Assembly (NCBI RefSeq): GCF_001428545.1
Contig: NZ_LMHZ01000014.1
Coordinates: 58,600-122,599 of the forward strand
Source: Noviherbaspirillum sp. Root189
Lineage (GTDB): Bacteria > Pseudomonadota > Gammaproteobacteria > Burkholderiales > Burkholderiaceae_D
Direction of reading: 5' to 3'
Length of the DNA stretch: 64,000 bases
Shown here: positions 8,180-16,542 of the stretch, one piece after another
How positions within the stretch are numbered: position 1 is the first letter of the stretch
Layout of the letters: each line of letters starts with the position of its first letter
Position numbers and translations under genes: made by a program
The notes under the pieces: model-generated
Database searches by the model: none
Told to the model about the DNA's origin: nothing
Seen by the model: the letters and a program-made list of their open reading frames with translations, nothing else

Positions 8180-9622
8180 TCACCTAAAAGTAATCCACCC
8201 GGATGGGTCGATGGCACGGCCTTGATGCCGCATTTCAAAGTATAAACCCGATTGTTCGTTGCCGCCGCTATTGCCCGCGCTGGCGATGGTGTCCCCGGTG
8301 TTGACCATGTCGCCTGCCCTTTTCAGGACGGCCTGGTTATTTCCGTAGACTGTCATGTATTGGCCGCCATGGTCAATGATGATCAGATTGCCGAATCCGC
8401 GCAACCAATCGGCGAACACGACTTGTCCGCCCGCGACTGCCCTGACTTCGGCGCCTTCGATGGCGCGGATGAACAGACCTTTCCAGCTTGGTCCGTCACT
8501 GCGGCTGCCACCGAATCTTGCAATGAGGTCTCCTTTTACCGGCAGACGCAATTGCCCGCGCAGGCTGCTGAAAGCACGCCCGGCGCCAACGGCTTGGACG
8601 GCGGGTTCCGGCACGAGTTCATTTCGGGCCACCAATTTCGACGGCGGTTCATCGTTGTCAATTGCATCAGGATTGGCTTTCGCCGTCTTGCCTGAAATCA
8701 CCTTTGCTTTGCTTTCGGCTTCCCTTTTTGCCTTCGCCCGGGCCAGTTGCTCCTGCCGCTCATTATGCTCCCGTTGCTCGCGCCGGCGCTTTTCCAAAGC
8801 GGCAGCATCCGCCTTTCGCTGCTCTTCGATCAACTTTGCCAGTTTATCCACCAGGCCACCAAGCCGCTGCTCGTCGCGTTCGATGTTGCCGGCTTCCTTG
8901 CGCTGCCCGGCAAGCTTGCCCGAAAGCTGCGCCAGCAGGGCGCCACGGCGGGCCTTTTCCTTTTCCAGTTGGGCTTTCTGTTCGCGCTGCTCCCGGGCGA
9001 TGTCATCCAGTTCGTCCCTGGCTTCCTGGGTAGCGATCTTGTTGCTCTCGACCGCCGCCATGTTGGCGCGCAGGGAATCGATCAGTTTGGCCTGGGCTTG
9101 CGATACATAGCCCATGTACTGCAATTCGCGGTTGATCCGGTTGGGATTGTCGCCGGACAACAGCAGCTTGATACGGTCTTCCTTGCCCGCGACATACTGG
9201 TCGCGCAGGAGTAATGACAGCCGTTTCTGCTGGGTGTCGATGGTTTTGGCGAGGCGCTCCTGCTCATGGTTCAGCTGGGTCAGCCTGGACTGGGTCGCGC
9301 GCTGGTCGCCGGCCAGATCGCGCAGCGCGCGATTGGCGTCCGAAATGGCGGTTTCCGCCTGCGCCAATGCATCGGCGGCATGGCTTTTGGCTGCTTCGGT
9401 CTGGGTAATGTCGCGTTTCAGTGCGTTCAGCTTCTGCTGAAGCTCGGCACGTTCGGCTTCGGCAGCCTGCTTTTGTTTCGCGCGCTCGCTGGGCTTTTGG
9501 GCATGTGCCGGCGCCGACGCCAGCATGACCGCCATGCCAAGAACAGGGAGGATGCTCCTCAGGGACTGATGATGCTGCTTGAACAAGGAGATTCCTATCT
9601 GATGCTGGATGGACGGACCCAT
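8180..9622 (-). CDS. envC: EnvC-type murein hydrolase activator with degenerate LytM domain
   Basis: A secreted protein of up to 480 residues: signal peptide ending near AHA (about residue 40), long coiled coil (about 45-300, Glu/Arg/Gln/Ala heptads), low-complexity linker, then a LytM/M23-like domain (about 355-480). The zinc ligands of active M23 peptidases are absent: the first His site reads WKGLFI, and the HLH site reads GLYFEMR. This is the known state of E. coli EnvC, which activates the AmiA/AmiB amidases at the division site rather than cutting peptidoglycan. The translation start is uncertain because the first 20 residues are not signal-like. It lies between gpmA and ctpA, all on the minus strand. 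Confidence 0.85.
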   Translation of the reverse strand: MGPSIQHQIGISLFKQHHQSLRSILPVLGMAVMLASAPAHAQKPSERAKQKQAAEAERAELQQKLNALKRDITQTEAAKSHAADALAQAETAISDANRALRDLAGDQRATQSRLTQLNHEQERLAKTIDTQQKRLSLLLRDQYVAGKEDRIKLLLSGDNPNRINRELQYMGYVSQAQAKLIDSLRANMAAVESNKIATQEARDELDDIAREQREQKAQLEKEKARRGALLAQLSGKLAGQRKEAGNIERDEQRLGGLVDKLAKLIEEQRKADAAALEKRRREQREHNERQEQLARAKAKREAESKAKVISGKTAKANPDAIDNDEPPSKLVARNELVPEPAVQAVGAGRAFSSLRGQLRLPVKGDLIARFGGSRSDGPSWKGLFIRAIEGAEVRAVAGGQVVFADWLRGFGNLIIIDHGGQYMTVYGNNQAVLKRAGDMVNTGDTIASAGNSGGNEQSGLYFEMRHQGRAIDPSGWITFR

Positions 9623-9639
9623 GCGGCGATAATTCGCGC

Positions 9640-10386
9640 TTACTTGGACTTGCCCTGGCTGGCGACAGCCTTCATCGCGGCTTCGATCGTAGCCTGGTCC
9701 CCCAGATAATAGCTCTTGATCGGCTTGAGATCGGCGTCCAGTTCATAGACCAGCGGCTGGCCGTTGGGAATGTTGAGGCCGACAATGTCAGCGTCGCTGA
9801 TGCCGTCCAGGCTCTTGATCAGTGCGCGCAGGCTATTGCCGTGGGCCGAAATGATGATTTTCTTGCCAGCGCGAATTGCCGGTGCGATCGACTCGTCCCA
9901 GGCCGGCATGACACGGGCAACCGTGTCCTTCAGGCACTCGGTCAGCGGGATCTGTTCCTTGGAGAGGCCGGCGTAGCGCGGATCGTTGTACGAAGTGCGG
10001 GGATCGTTAAGTTCCAGCGGATTGGGCGGCGTGTCATAGCTGCGGCGCCATACCAGCACCTGCTCGTCGCCGTACTTGGCGGCGGTTTCCGCCTTGTTCA
10101 GGCCTTGCAGCGCGCCATAATGACGCTCGTTCAGACGCCAGTCATGTTTGACCGGCAACCACATCAAGTCCATTTCATCCAGGGTCAGCCACAGCGTGCG
10201 GATGGCGCGCTTGAGCACCGAGGTGTAGGCAAGATCGAAAGTAAAACCGGCTTCACGCAGAATGCGACCCGCTTCACGGGCTTCATTGATGCCTTTCTCG
10301 GTCAGGTCGACGTCGGTCCAGCCGGTGAAACGGTTTTCCAGGTTCCAGGTGGACTCGCCATGGCGCATCAAAACGATTTTGTACAT
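9640..10386 (-). CDS. gpmA: 2,3-bisphosphoglycerate-dependent phosphoglycerate mutase
   Basis: Glycolytic enzyme interconverting 3- and 2-phosphoglycerate in the cytosol. The 248-residue length is typical. The phosphorylated histidine lies in LMRHGES (residues 7-13), followed by the [19 protein letters not shown] motif. The second catalytic His is in [11 protein letters not shown], and the [16 protein letters not shown] segment is also family-typical. It heads the minus-strand unit gpmA-envC-ctpA and is divergent from the rhodanese-grxC-secB unit. Confidence 0.95.
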   Translation of the reverse strand: MYKIVLMRHGESTWNLENRFTGWTDVDLTEKGINEAREAGRILREAGFTFDLAYTSVLKRAIRTLWLTLDEMDLMWLPVKHDWRLNERHYGALQGLNKAETAAKYGDEQVLVWRRSYDTPPNPLELNDPRTSYNDPRYAGLSKEQIPLTECLKDTVARVMPAWDESIAPAIRAGKKIIISAHGNSLRALIKSLDGISDADIVGLNIPNGQPLVYELDADLKPIKSYYLGDQATIEAAMKAVASQGKSK

Positions 10387-10470
10387 ATTGATTGATTAAA
10401 GGAAAGAAGTGAGAGAGTGGGTGAATTCAGTGGACTGAAGCGAATTGAAATACTAGATCGGCTTCTATTT

Positions 10471-10476
10471 TATAAT
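10471..10476 (+). promoter_or_regulatory. Candidate -10 box for the rhodanese/grxC unit
   Basis: A perfect TATAAT lies 40 bases before the rhodanese GTG. The best upstream match to a -35 box (TTGAAA, 10445-10450) is 20 bases away, longer than the ideal 17, so only the -10 is convincing. Confidence 0.4.
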
Positions 10477-10515
10477 GTTGGGATTGCTTAAAACCATTGA
10501 AACCACAGGAGTAGC

Positions 10516-10917
10516 GTGAAATTTCTGATTGATAACATCTGGCTGATCGGCATTGCCCTTATTTCCGGCGGTGCATTATTATGGCCAAACCTGCAGCGTC
10601 GCGGCAGCAAAGTAACGACCTTGCAAGCCACCCAGTTGATCAACCAGGGCAAAGCCGTGATCATCGACGTCCGTGAACCATCGGCCTTTGCCGCAGGCCA
10701 TTTGCGCGACGCCAAGAACATCCCGCTGAAGGAACTGTCGAACCGGATAGGCGAACTCGACAAAGCCAAGAATAAAACAGTGATCGCAGTCTGCCAGACC
10801 GGCGTGCAGTCATCCAAGGCCGCCGCACAGCTCAAGAAAGCCGGTTTCAACGAGGTGGTGAGCCTTGATGGCGGCGTCACTGGCTGGCAGGCACAGGGCT
10901 TGCCGATTGTAAAATAA
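10516..10917 (+). CDS. Membrane-anchored rhodanese-like protein
   Basis: A 133-residue protein with one N-terminal membrane helix (about 8-24) and a single rhodanese domain. The catalytic cysteine loop CQTGVQSS begins at C93; the DVREPSAFAAGH motif precedes it at 51-62. Rhodanese domains carry sulfur as a cysteine persulfide. The start is GTG with AGGAG four bases upstream; no ATG fits. It is the first gene of a run rhodanese-grxC-secB, an order seen across Burkholderiales, so a role in thiol handling is plausible but not shown. Confidence 0.85.
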   Translation: MKFLIDNIWLIGIALISGGALLWPNLQRRGSKVTTLQATQLINQGKAVIIDVREPSAFAAGHLRDAKNIPLKELSNRIGELDKAKNKTVIAVCQTGVQSSKAAAQLKKAGFNEVVSLDGGVTGWQAQGLPIVK

Positions 10918-10973
10918 CCCCAACATGTTCAATATCAGCGCGACGGCCTGTCGCGACGTAACGGAGTAACAAC

Positions 10974-11237
10974 ATGACCGCACGCGTCTTAATGTACAGC
11001 ACCGGAGTCTGCCCGTATTGCGTGATGGCAGAACGCCTGCTGAAAGCCAAGGGTGTCGATAACATCGAGAAAATCCGGGTTGACCTGCAACCCGAACAAC
11101 GCGCCGAGATGATGCAGAAAACCGGTCGCCGCACGGTGCCGCAGATCTACATCGGCGATACCCATGTCGGCGGTTTCGACGATCTCAGTGCGCTCGATCA
11201 TGCGGGCAAGCTGGACCAGTTGCTTGCCGCTGCCTGA
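10974..11237 (+). CDS. grxC: Glutaredoxin 3
   Basis: An 87-residue thioredoxin-fold protein with the dithiol active site CPYC (C13-C16), the cis-proline TVPQIYIG and the GGFDDL glutathione-binding motif. It reduces disulfides with glutathione in the cytosol. It lies 56 bases after the rhodanese gene and is followed by a strong terminator, so secB downstream is probably partly separated in transcription. Confidence 0.95.
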   Translation: MTARVLMYSTGVCPYCVMAERLLKAKGVDNIEKIRVDLQPEQRAEMMQKTGRRTVPQIYIGDTHVGGFDDLSALDHAGKLDQLLAAA

Positions 11238-11264
11238 TACGGCATTATCCGCAGCATCCGAGTA

Positions 11265-11294
11265 AAAAGGACGGCAGTCATGCCGTCCTTTTTC
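11265..11294 (+). terminator. Rho-independent terminator after grxC
   Basis: A perfect 13-bp hairpin, AAAAAGGACGGCA paired with TGCCGTCCTTTTT around the loop GTCA. It ends in a T run and lies 28 bases after the grxC stop. Confidence 0.9.
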
Positions 11295-11331
11295 CTTCCT
11301 ATTCTCAACGAAAGCTCAAAGAAAGCAGCGT

Positions 11332-11832
11332 ATGTCCGACCAAAACCAACAGCCCATCTTCCAGATCCAGCGCATCTACCTGAAGGACCTGTCGCTGGAA
11401 CAGCCGAATTCGCCGGCAATCTTCCTGGAGCAGGAATCCCCGAACATTGAAGTTGCGGTCGACGTTGGCGCTGAAGCGCTGGCCGAAACGATCTACGAAT
11501 CGACCGTCACCATCACCGTGACAGCCAAGATCAAGGATAAGGTTGCCTTCCTCGTCGAGGGCAAGCAGGCCGGTATCTTTGAAGCCGCCAACATTCCGCC
11601 GGAGCAACTCGATCCGCTGCTCGGCATCGGCTGCCCGAACATTATTTATCCGTATCTTCGTGCCAATATCGCCGACATGGTGACGCGCGCGGGTTTCCCG
11701 CCGGTGCACCTGGCCGAAATCAATTTCGAAGCCTTTTACCAGCAGCGCCTGCAGGCACTAGCAGAGCAGCAGCAACAGGAAGCTGGCGGTGCCGGTCTGG
11801 TGATGCCCGACGGCACAGCAGCCAAGCACTAA
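11332..11832 (+). CDS. secB: Protein-export chaperone SecB
   Basis: A 166-residue acidic cytosolic chaperone that keeps preproteins unfolded and passes them to SecA. Family motifs are clear: [15 protein letters not shown] near the N-terminus, [19 protein letters not shown] in the middle and [31 protein letters not shown] toward the end. A Gln/Ala-rich tail follows. The secB/gpsA neighbourhood is conserved in many proteobacteria. Confidence 0.96.
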   Translation: MSDQNQQPIFQIQRIYLKDLSLEQPNSPAIFLEQESPNIEVAVDVGAEALAETIYESTVTITVTAKIKDKVAFLVEGKQAGIFEAANIPPEQLDPLLGIGCPNIIYPYLRANIADMVTRAGFPPVHLAEINFEAFYQQRLQALAEQQQQEAGGAGLVMPDGTAAKH

Positions 11833-11931
11833 GAGTATCAATAGCACCATAGCATCCAAGCACCGGTCAGGCCTGTGTCGGCGCAAGCCGCCGCACAGGC
11901 CGTGTCCTGCGTATAAAACAGGGAGTGAATC

Positions 11932-12378
11932 ATGAAATCCGCGCGACTATTCCTGTTGTCCGCTGCGCTGATGTGCGCAACCGCCGTCGCCCACGCGATC
12001 GAATACAAGTCCATCGGCCCGGCCCCCGCCGTGCTGTATGACGCACCGTCGCTGAAGGGACGCAAGGTCTTCATCGCACCGCGCGGCATGCCGGTCGAAG
12101 TGGTCCTGACCTATGGCGAATGGGTGAAGATACGCGATGCGGCAGGAGACCTGAACTGGGTTGAATCCAAGATGCTCGTCGCCCGGCGCAATGTCGTGGT
12201 CCGTGCGCCTGGAGCACGCGTACGCGAAGCCGCTGCCGATAATGCCGCAGTCAGCTTCAGCGCCGACAAGGGGGTATTGCTTGAACTGGTCGAAGTTGCG
12301 CCGGCCGGGTGGCTGAAGGTCCGGCACCGCGATGGGCCGAGCGGTTTTGTGAAGGCTGGCGAAGTATGGGGGGAGTGA
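11932..12378 (+). CDS. SH3-domain periplasmic protein
   Basis: A 148-residue exported protein with a clear signal peptide (MKSARLFLLSAALMCATAVA, cleaved near AHA). The mature part holds two bacterial SH3-like repeats, with conserved segments PVEVVLTYGEWVKIRD, LNWVESKM and VAPAGWLKVRHRDG. Such domains often bind peptidoglycan or proteins in the envelope; no ligand can be named here. It lies between secB and gpsA on the same strand. Confidence 0.8.
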   Translation: MKSARLFLLSAALMCATAVAHAIEYKSIGPAPAVLYDAPSLKGRKVFIAPRGMPVEVVLTYGEWVKIRDAAGDLNWVESKMLVARRNVVVRAPGARVREAAADNAAVSFSADKGVLLELVEVAPAGWLKVRHRDGPSGFVKAGEVWGE

Positions 12379-12475
12379 CGTCTGCTTGCGGCGCATTGTC
12401 AATCGCGTCGTCAATGGCATTGCCAGCGTTTATCGCTCCTATTTCCGTCATCGCAGCAAACACAACAAGTACAAC

Positions 12476-13486
12476 ATGAACATCAGCATATTCGGCGCCG
12501 GCGCCTGGGGTACGGCGCTCGCCATCGCGCTTGCCGATCATCATGACGTCGTGCTCTGGGGGCGAGACCAGCAAGCGATGCAGGATGCGGCCGCCAAACG
12601 TGAGAATACGCTTTACCTGCCGGGCTTTCCTTTGCCGGACACCTTGCGCATCGCAGATGATTTCGAGCAGGCAGTCGCCCATGTCACTGGCAGTGCCGGG
12701 AGTGCCGAGAGCCTGCTGATCGTCGCTTCTGCGGTGGCGGGCTTGCGGCCATTGGCGCAACGCCTGCAGGCCTATCCTATTCCCAATATTGTCTGGCTGT
12801 GCAAGGGCTTTGAGGAAAGCTCGCGCTTGCTGCCGCATCAGGTCGTACATGAAGTACTTGGTCATGGCATTCCGCATGGCGCGTTATCCGGCCCATCCTT
12901 TGCGCAGGAAGTAGCGCACGGGATGCCATGCGCGCTGACCATCGCGTCTCACACACCTGCCTTGTGCGACACGGTGGTCAATGCTGTGCATGGTCGTTCA
13001 ATTCGGGTCTATTCGACGGACGATCTTGTCGGGGTGGAAGTCGGTGGCGCGGTCAAGAACATCCTGGCCATCGCGACAGGCGTGGTCGACGGCCTCGGCC
13101 TCGGATTGAATGCGCGCGCCGCGCTGATCACGCGAGGCCTGGCGGAGATCACCCGCCTCGGCATGGCGCTGGGCGGACGTGCCGAAACTTTCATGGGACT
13201 TGCCGGTGTTGGCGACCTGATCCTGACCTGCACCGGCGACCTGTCGCGTAACCGCAGGGTAGGGCTGGGGCTCGCCGAAGGCAAGGATCTCGACACCATC
13301 GTGACCGAACTCGGCCATGTGGCGGAAGGGGTGCGCTGCGCGCAGGCAGTGCGCGCGCTGGCTGCCGATCAGGGCGTGGACATGCCAATCAGCAATGCCG
13401 TAGCCGCAGTCCTGTTCGATGGCGATTCACCGCGTGACATGGTGCACCGCCTGTTATCGCGCGATCCGCGCGGCGAAGCGCTTTGA
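12476..13486 (+). CDS. gpsA: Glycerol-3-phosphate dehydrogenase [NAD(P)+]
   Basis: Makes sn-glycerol 3-phosphate from dihydroxyacetone phosphate for phospholipid synthesis. I choose the ATG at 12476 (MNISIFGAGAWGTALA), giving 336 residues, because the Rossmann GAGAWG motif must sit near the N-terminus; the open frame 30 codons upstream is not family-like. Other motifs: GPSFAQEVA, the catalytic region VGGAVKNILAIATGVVDGL and TFMGLAGVGDLILTCTG. No strong ribosome binding site is visible at this start. Confidence 0.94.
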   Translation: MNISIFGAGAWGTALAIALADHHDVVLWGRDQQAMQDAAAKRENTLYLPGFPLPDTLRIADDFEQAVAHVTGSAGSAESLLIVASAVAGLRPLAQRLQAYPIPNIVWLCKGFEESSRLLPHQVVHEVLGHGIPHGALSGPSFAQEVAHGMPCALTIASHTPALCDTVVNAVHGRSIRVYSTDDLVGVEVGGAVKNILAIATGVVDGLGLGLNARAALITRGLAEITRLGMALGGRAETFMGLAGVGDLILTCTGDLSRNRRVGLGLAEGKDLDTIVTELGHVAEGVRCAQAVRALAADQGVDMPISNAVAAVLFDGDSPRDMVHRLLSRDPRGEAL

Positions 13487-13519
13487 CTTTCAATACCATC
13501 ACCCTAAGCGGCGGCAAGC

Positions 13520-13879
13520 TTACATGCTGCCGCCATTGCCCTTGCTGTCATCGCCTTTGCGCAGCATTGTCATCAGGACCGATGCATTGTCGAGCGCATT
13601 GATCGCATAGGGCGTTTTTCCCTGCAGATAGATCAGCTGCCCTGGCTGGAGCTGCTGATTTTTACCTTGCGCTTGCACTTCCACGATTCCCTCCAGGCAC
13701 TGCAGCGTCAACTCGCCTTCAACCGTGTGCTCAGGAATCGATTTGCCCTTTGGCAGCACCAGACGCATCACTTCGAAATCTTCCGTTCGCACCAGTGCAA
13801 TCGATGCAGAGTCGGTCAGTCTGTCGCCGAGCGGACGAATGTCGATCAGCTCGCCGGATGCGGGATGGTACAGGGACAT
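13520..13879 (-). CDS. Small cupin-domain protein
   Basis: A 119-residue single-domain cupin. The start ATG 13877-13879 is chosen because AGGAGAG lies just upstream on the minus strand; the frame is open further but that part is not cupin-like. The core shows PKGKSIPEHTVEGELTLQCLEG, a reduced cupin motif 1 with one His and Glu, and a motif 2 QLQPGQLIYLQGKTPYAI lacking the usual metal-binding His. It may therefore bind metal weakly or not at all. Convergent with gpsA. No substrate can be assigned. Confidence 0.75.
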   Translation of the reverse strand: MSLYHPASGELIDIRPLGDRLTDSASIALVRTEDFEVMRLVLPKGKSIPEHTVEGELTLQCLEGIVEVQAQGKNQQLQPGQLIYLQGKTPYAINALDNASVLMTMLRKGDDSKGNGGSM

Positions 13880-14500
13880 GGGCGCTCTCCTGGTGCAGAT
13901 TGTTCTTGATGTTGTCGAGACTGCATCAACATCCCGTTTGTTCCTTTGTTGCTGCGCATTCATGTTGCGTGCGGAGGCGAAGGTAAGCTTGTCCGCTATA
14001 GCGAAATAACGCACCGCTTTCAGCAATCATGCGTTCAACGGAGAACTCCCAATGCTTCCGTGGGGATTCAACAATATCAGAGGTTGATCGAATCGACCAA
14101 TAAGCCTCACCCGAGCTTGATATAAGCTTGATATGAGCAAGGAATCCGCCCTGCAAGTTTTTTTGTATCAATCGGCTCTGGCGGCAAACTATTTGAGATA
14201 TCTCAAGTCAGAGAAGTCGCGGCACAGGCACTGTGCCGCCTTCCATTCATTAGTATGTGAGCCGATGATTAATGCTCGCATGCGCCAAGCCGATGAGCAT
14301 TACATAATTACAAAGGCTCTGCCTGACGCAGACCGCCGATGGTGCCATGCAGCCATGTGGCTACCGGTGTAGTCTTGCCGATTCCAACCCGTGGACCGAA
14401 ACGGCGGCAGCTTGCTTTAGAGTAATAAGGCAGTCATCGGGCAATGGCATACTTCGGCCTTATACTAGTGATTCGTTTGTCAATCAACTACATTAACTCT
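13880..14500. other. Intergenic region before the gsp operon, with palindromes
   Basis: I support no gene here; the short open frames lack family features and codon bias. Two structures stand out. One is a perfect 14-bp palindrome TTGAGATATCTCAA (14193-14206). The other is a perfect 9-bp hairpin GCGGCACAG/CTGTGCCGC with a 3-base loop (14219-14239). Both lie upstream of gspG, as does a possible -10 box TATACT at 14461-14466. They could be operator or leader elements of the secretion operon; this is inference. Confidence 0.4.
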
Positions 14501-14965
14501 ATGCAAAAAAAACTCTCCTTTGCTCCCCGGCGCGCCCTGTCGCGTGCCGCAAGCCGTGGCTTTACCCTGATTGAAATCATGGTAGTGGTTGTCATCATGG
14601 GCATTCTCGCCGCACTGGTCGTCCCCAAGCTGATGGGGCGGGCCGACGACGCGCGCATCACGGCAGCAAGGCAGGATATCGCGACGTTGATGTCGGCACT
14701 CAAGCTGTACAAGCTGGACAACCAGCGTTACCCATCGACCGAACAAGGCTTGCAATCCCTGATCACCAAGCCCAGCAGCGGACCGGCTGCCAATGGCTGG
14801 AAATCCGGCGGCTATATCGACAAACTCCCCAAGGACCCATGGGGTAATCCTTATCAGTACCTGTCTCCCGGCGTGAAGGGCGAGGTCGACGTGTTTTCCT
14901 ACGGCGCCGACGGCCAGCCGGGAGGCAGCGGGAATGATGCGGACGTCGGTTCCTGGGACCTTTGA
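14501..14965 (+). CDS. gspG: Type II secretion major pseudopilin GspG
   Basis: Major subunit of the periplasmic pseudopilus that pushes folded exoproteins through the secretin. The ATG at 14501 gives 154 residues with a short basic leader and the prepilin peptidase site G|FTLIEIMVVVVIMGIL, including the conserved Glu at position 5 of the mature protein. The C-terminal part has the family DNQRYPSTEQGLQSL and PKDPWGNPYQY motifs and a Asp/Gly-rich calcium-loop-like end. First gene of a twelve-gene operon; its TGA precedes gspH by about 20 bases. Confidence 0.95.
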   Translation: MQKKLSFAPRRALSRAASRGFTLIEIMVVVVIMGILAALVVPKLMGRADDARITAARQDIATLMSALKLYKLDNQRYPSTEQGLQSLITKPSSGPAANGWKSGGYIDKLPKDPWGNPYQYLSPGVKGEVDVFSYGADGQPGGSGNDADVGSWDL

Positions 14966-14985
14966 TTCAAAGGATTTCAGCCTCA

Positions 14986-15474
14986 ATGAAAACCATCATG
15001 CCGCGCGCGTCACGTCATAACGCACGCGGTTTCACCCTGCTGGAATTGCTGGTGGTGCTGGTCATCGCCGGCCTCCTCCTGGGCATGGTGGCCTTCAATG
15101 CAATGCCGGGCGAGCGCCAGGTATTGCAGAACGAAGCGCAACGCATCGCCTTGTTGCTGCAACTCGCGCGCGACGAGGCGATCGTGCGCAACCGTCCCAT
15201 CGCCTTCGAGGCCGATAACAGCCGCTATCGTTTCCTGATCCGCGATGAAAAACAATGGCAACTGATTCCTCAGGACGATTTGCTGCATGAGCGCGAATTC
15301 GCCCGCGCCCCGATTGCGTTGTCCATCGCGCCCGCTATTGAAGCCAATGCCATGCCGCTGCGTATCGTATTCGGCCGCGAGCCTGTCGACAAACCTTTCG
15401 TGCTGACGCTGGCGATGGGCGAAGTGAGCGTTGCCGTGCGCGCCGACGGTGTCGGGCATTTTACGGTGGAATGA
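14986..15474 (+). CDS. gspH: Type II secretion minor pseudopilin GspH
   Basis: A 162-residue prepilin-like protein with the cleavage site G|FTLLELLVVLVIAGLLLG about 18 residues in. I use the ATG at 14986; an in-frame TTG at 14962 that overlaps the gspG stop is a possible alternative. The long central segment with LLLQLARDEAIVRNRPIAFE is the usual GspH feature. It probably caps or stabilises the pseudopilus. It ends with TGA one base before the gspI ATG. Confidence 0.9.
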   Translation: MKTIMPRASRHNARGFTLLELLVVLVIAGLLLGMVAFNAMPGERQVLQNEAQRIALLLQLARDEAIVRNRPIAFEADNSRYRFLIRDEKQWQLIPQDDLLHEREFARAPIALSIAPAIEANAMPLRIVFGREPVDKPFVLTLAMGEVSVAVRADGVGHFTVE

Positions 15475-15475
15475 G

Positions 15476-15871
15476 ATGCGCACCGCTCGCTCCCTTCGCT
15501 CTCCTCATGGCTTTACCCTGCTCGAAGTGCTGGTCGCGCTGGTGATTGTCGGTACTGCCCTGGGCGCAAGCCTGCGCGCTGTCGGCAGCCTCACCCAAAA
15601 CAGTTCGGGCCTGCGAGCCTCGATGATGGCGACCTGGTCGGCGGAAAACCGTCTGTCGATGATCAGGCTGACGCGCGAATACCCAGGCTTCGGCAAGCGC
15701 AGTTTCGATTGCACGCAAGGTGACCTCAAGCTGGTGTGCGAAGAGGAAGTGCTGGCCACGCCCAATCCATTTTTCCGCCGTGTCGAAGTCAGCGTGCTCG
15801 AAACGGACAACAACCAGCGCCGCCTGATCAAGCTGGCGCAGATCGTTCCTGATCCGAGAAGAACAAAATGA
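15476..15871 (+). CDS. gspI: Type II secretion minor pseudopilin GspI
   Basis: A 131-residue minor pseudopilin with the site G|FTLLEVLVALVIVGTALG. The start ATG lies one base after the gspH stop (TGAGATG), which decides the start. The C-terminal segment has the family pattern TWSAENRLSMIRLTREYP and ends overlapping gspJ by four bases (ATGA). GspI, GspJ and GspK form the tip complex of the pseudopilus. Confidence 0.92.
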   Translation: MRTARSLRSPHGFTLLEVLVALVIVGTALGASLRAVGSLTQNSSGLRASMMATWSAENRLSMIRLTREYPGFGKRSFDCTQGDLKLVCEEEVLATPNPFFRRVEVSVLETDNNQRRLIKLAQIVPDPRRTK

Positions 15872-16542
15872 CAAAGCGGAACGGGTTCACCTTGATCGAA
15901 CTGCTGGTCGCCATCACGGTACTGGCCATCGTCGCCGTGCTCGGATGGCGCGGGCTCGACAGCATCGTGCGTGCACGCCAGGCGCTCAACGCGGACCTGG
16001 ACCAGACGCGCGGCATGCAGCTGGCGTTTGCGCAGATGCAAAGCGATCTTGGAAGTATCGCGGACCCCAAAAATATCGGAGGGCGTTCCGTGCTCTCATC
16101 GCAGGCGGGACGCATTACGGTCGTGCGCAGCGTGTTCGCCGAGAACCAGCCGTCGCGCGTGCAAGTCGTCGCGTATCGCATTCGCGATGGCGTGCTGATT
16201 CGCAAGGAATCGATCCCAACCCGTAGCCTGGTGGAACTCGATGCGGCATGGCGTGCGATCCTTGCCGATACCGATACTGCCCCGATCGTGAGGCTGACAA
16301 GCGATGTGGCAGCCATGCCGATACGTGTCTACATCCCCAATAGCGGATGGCGGCAGGCGGAAGAAAACGCCAGCACCATCGCGGGTAGCGCGCAGCCGAA
16401 TGCGTCACTGCCTCCCGCCATGCAAGAACAGTTGGCGCAGGTGGCGGCGACGAACCAGCCGGTCGGGCTGGAGGTCACACTGCAATTGCGTGAGCGTTCT
16501 GCCGGCCTGGTAAAAGTGTTCCTGCTGGGGACTTCCGTATGA
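15868..16542 (+). CDS. gspJ: Type II secretion minor pseudopilin GspJ
   Basis: A 224-residue protein with the prepilin site G|FTLIELLVAITVLAIVAVLGWRGL. The start overlaps the gspI stop (ATGA) and its own stop overlaps gspK in the same way, so I-J-K are translationally coupled. Length and the C-terminal PVGLEVTLQLRERSAGLVKVFLL segment fit the GspJ family. Confidence 0.92.
   Translation: MTKRNGFTLIELLVAITVLAIVAVLGWRGLDSIVRARQALNADLDQTRGMQLAFAQMQSDLGSIADPKNIGGRSVLSSQAGRITVVRSVFAENQPSRVQVVAYRIRDGVLIRKESIPTRSLVELDAAWRAILADTDTAPIVRLTSDVAAMPIRVYIPNSGWRQAEENASTIAGSAQPNASLPPAMQEQLAQVAATNQPVGLEVTLQLRERSAGLVKVFLLGTSV

Noticed and set aside
14133..14372. 79-codon open frame upstream of gspG
   Set aside because: No ribosome site, no domain, unusual codon use, and it crosses the palindromes described there.
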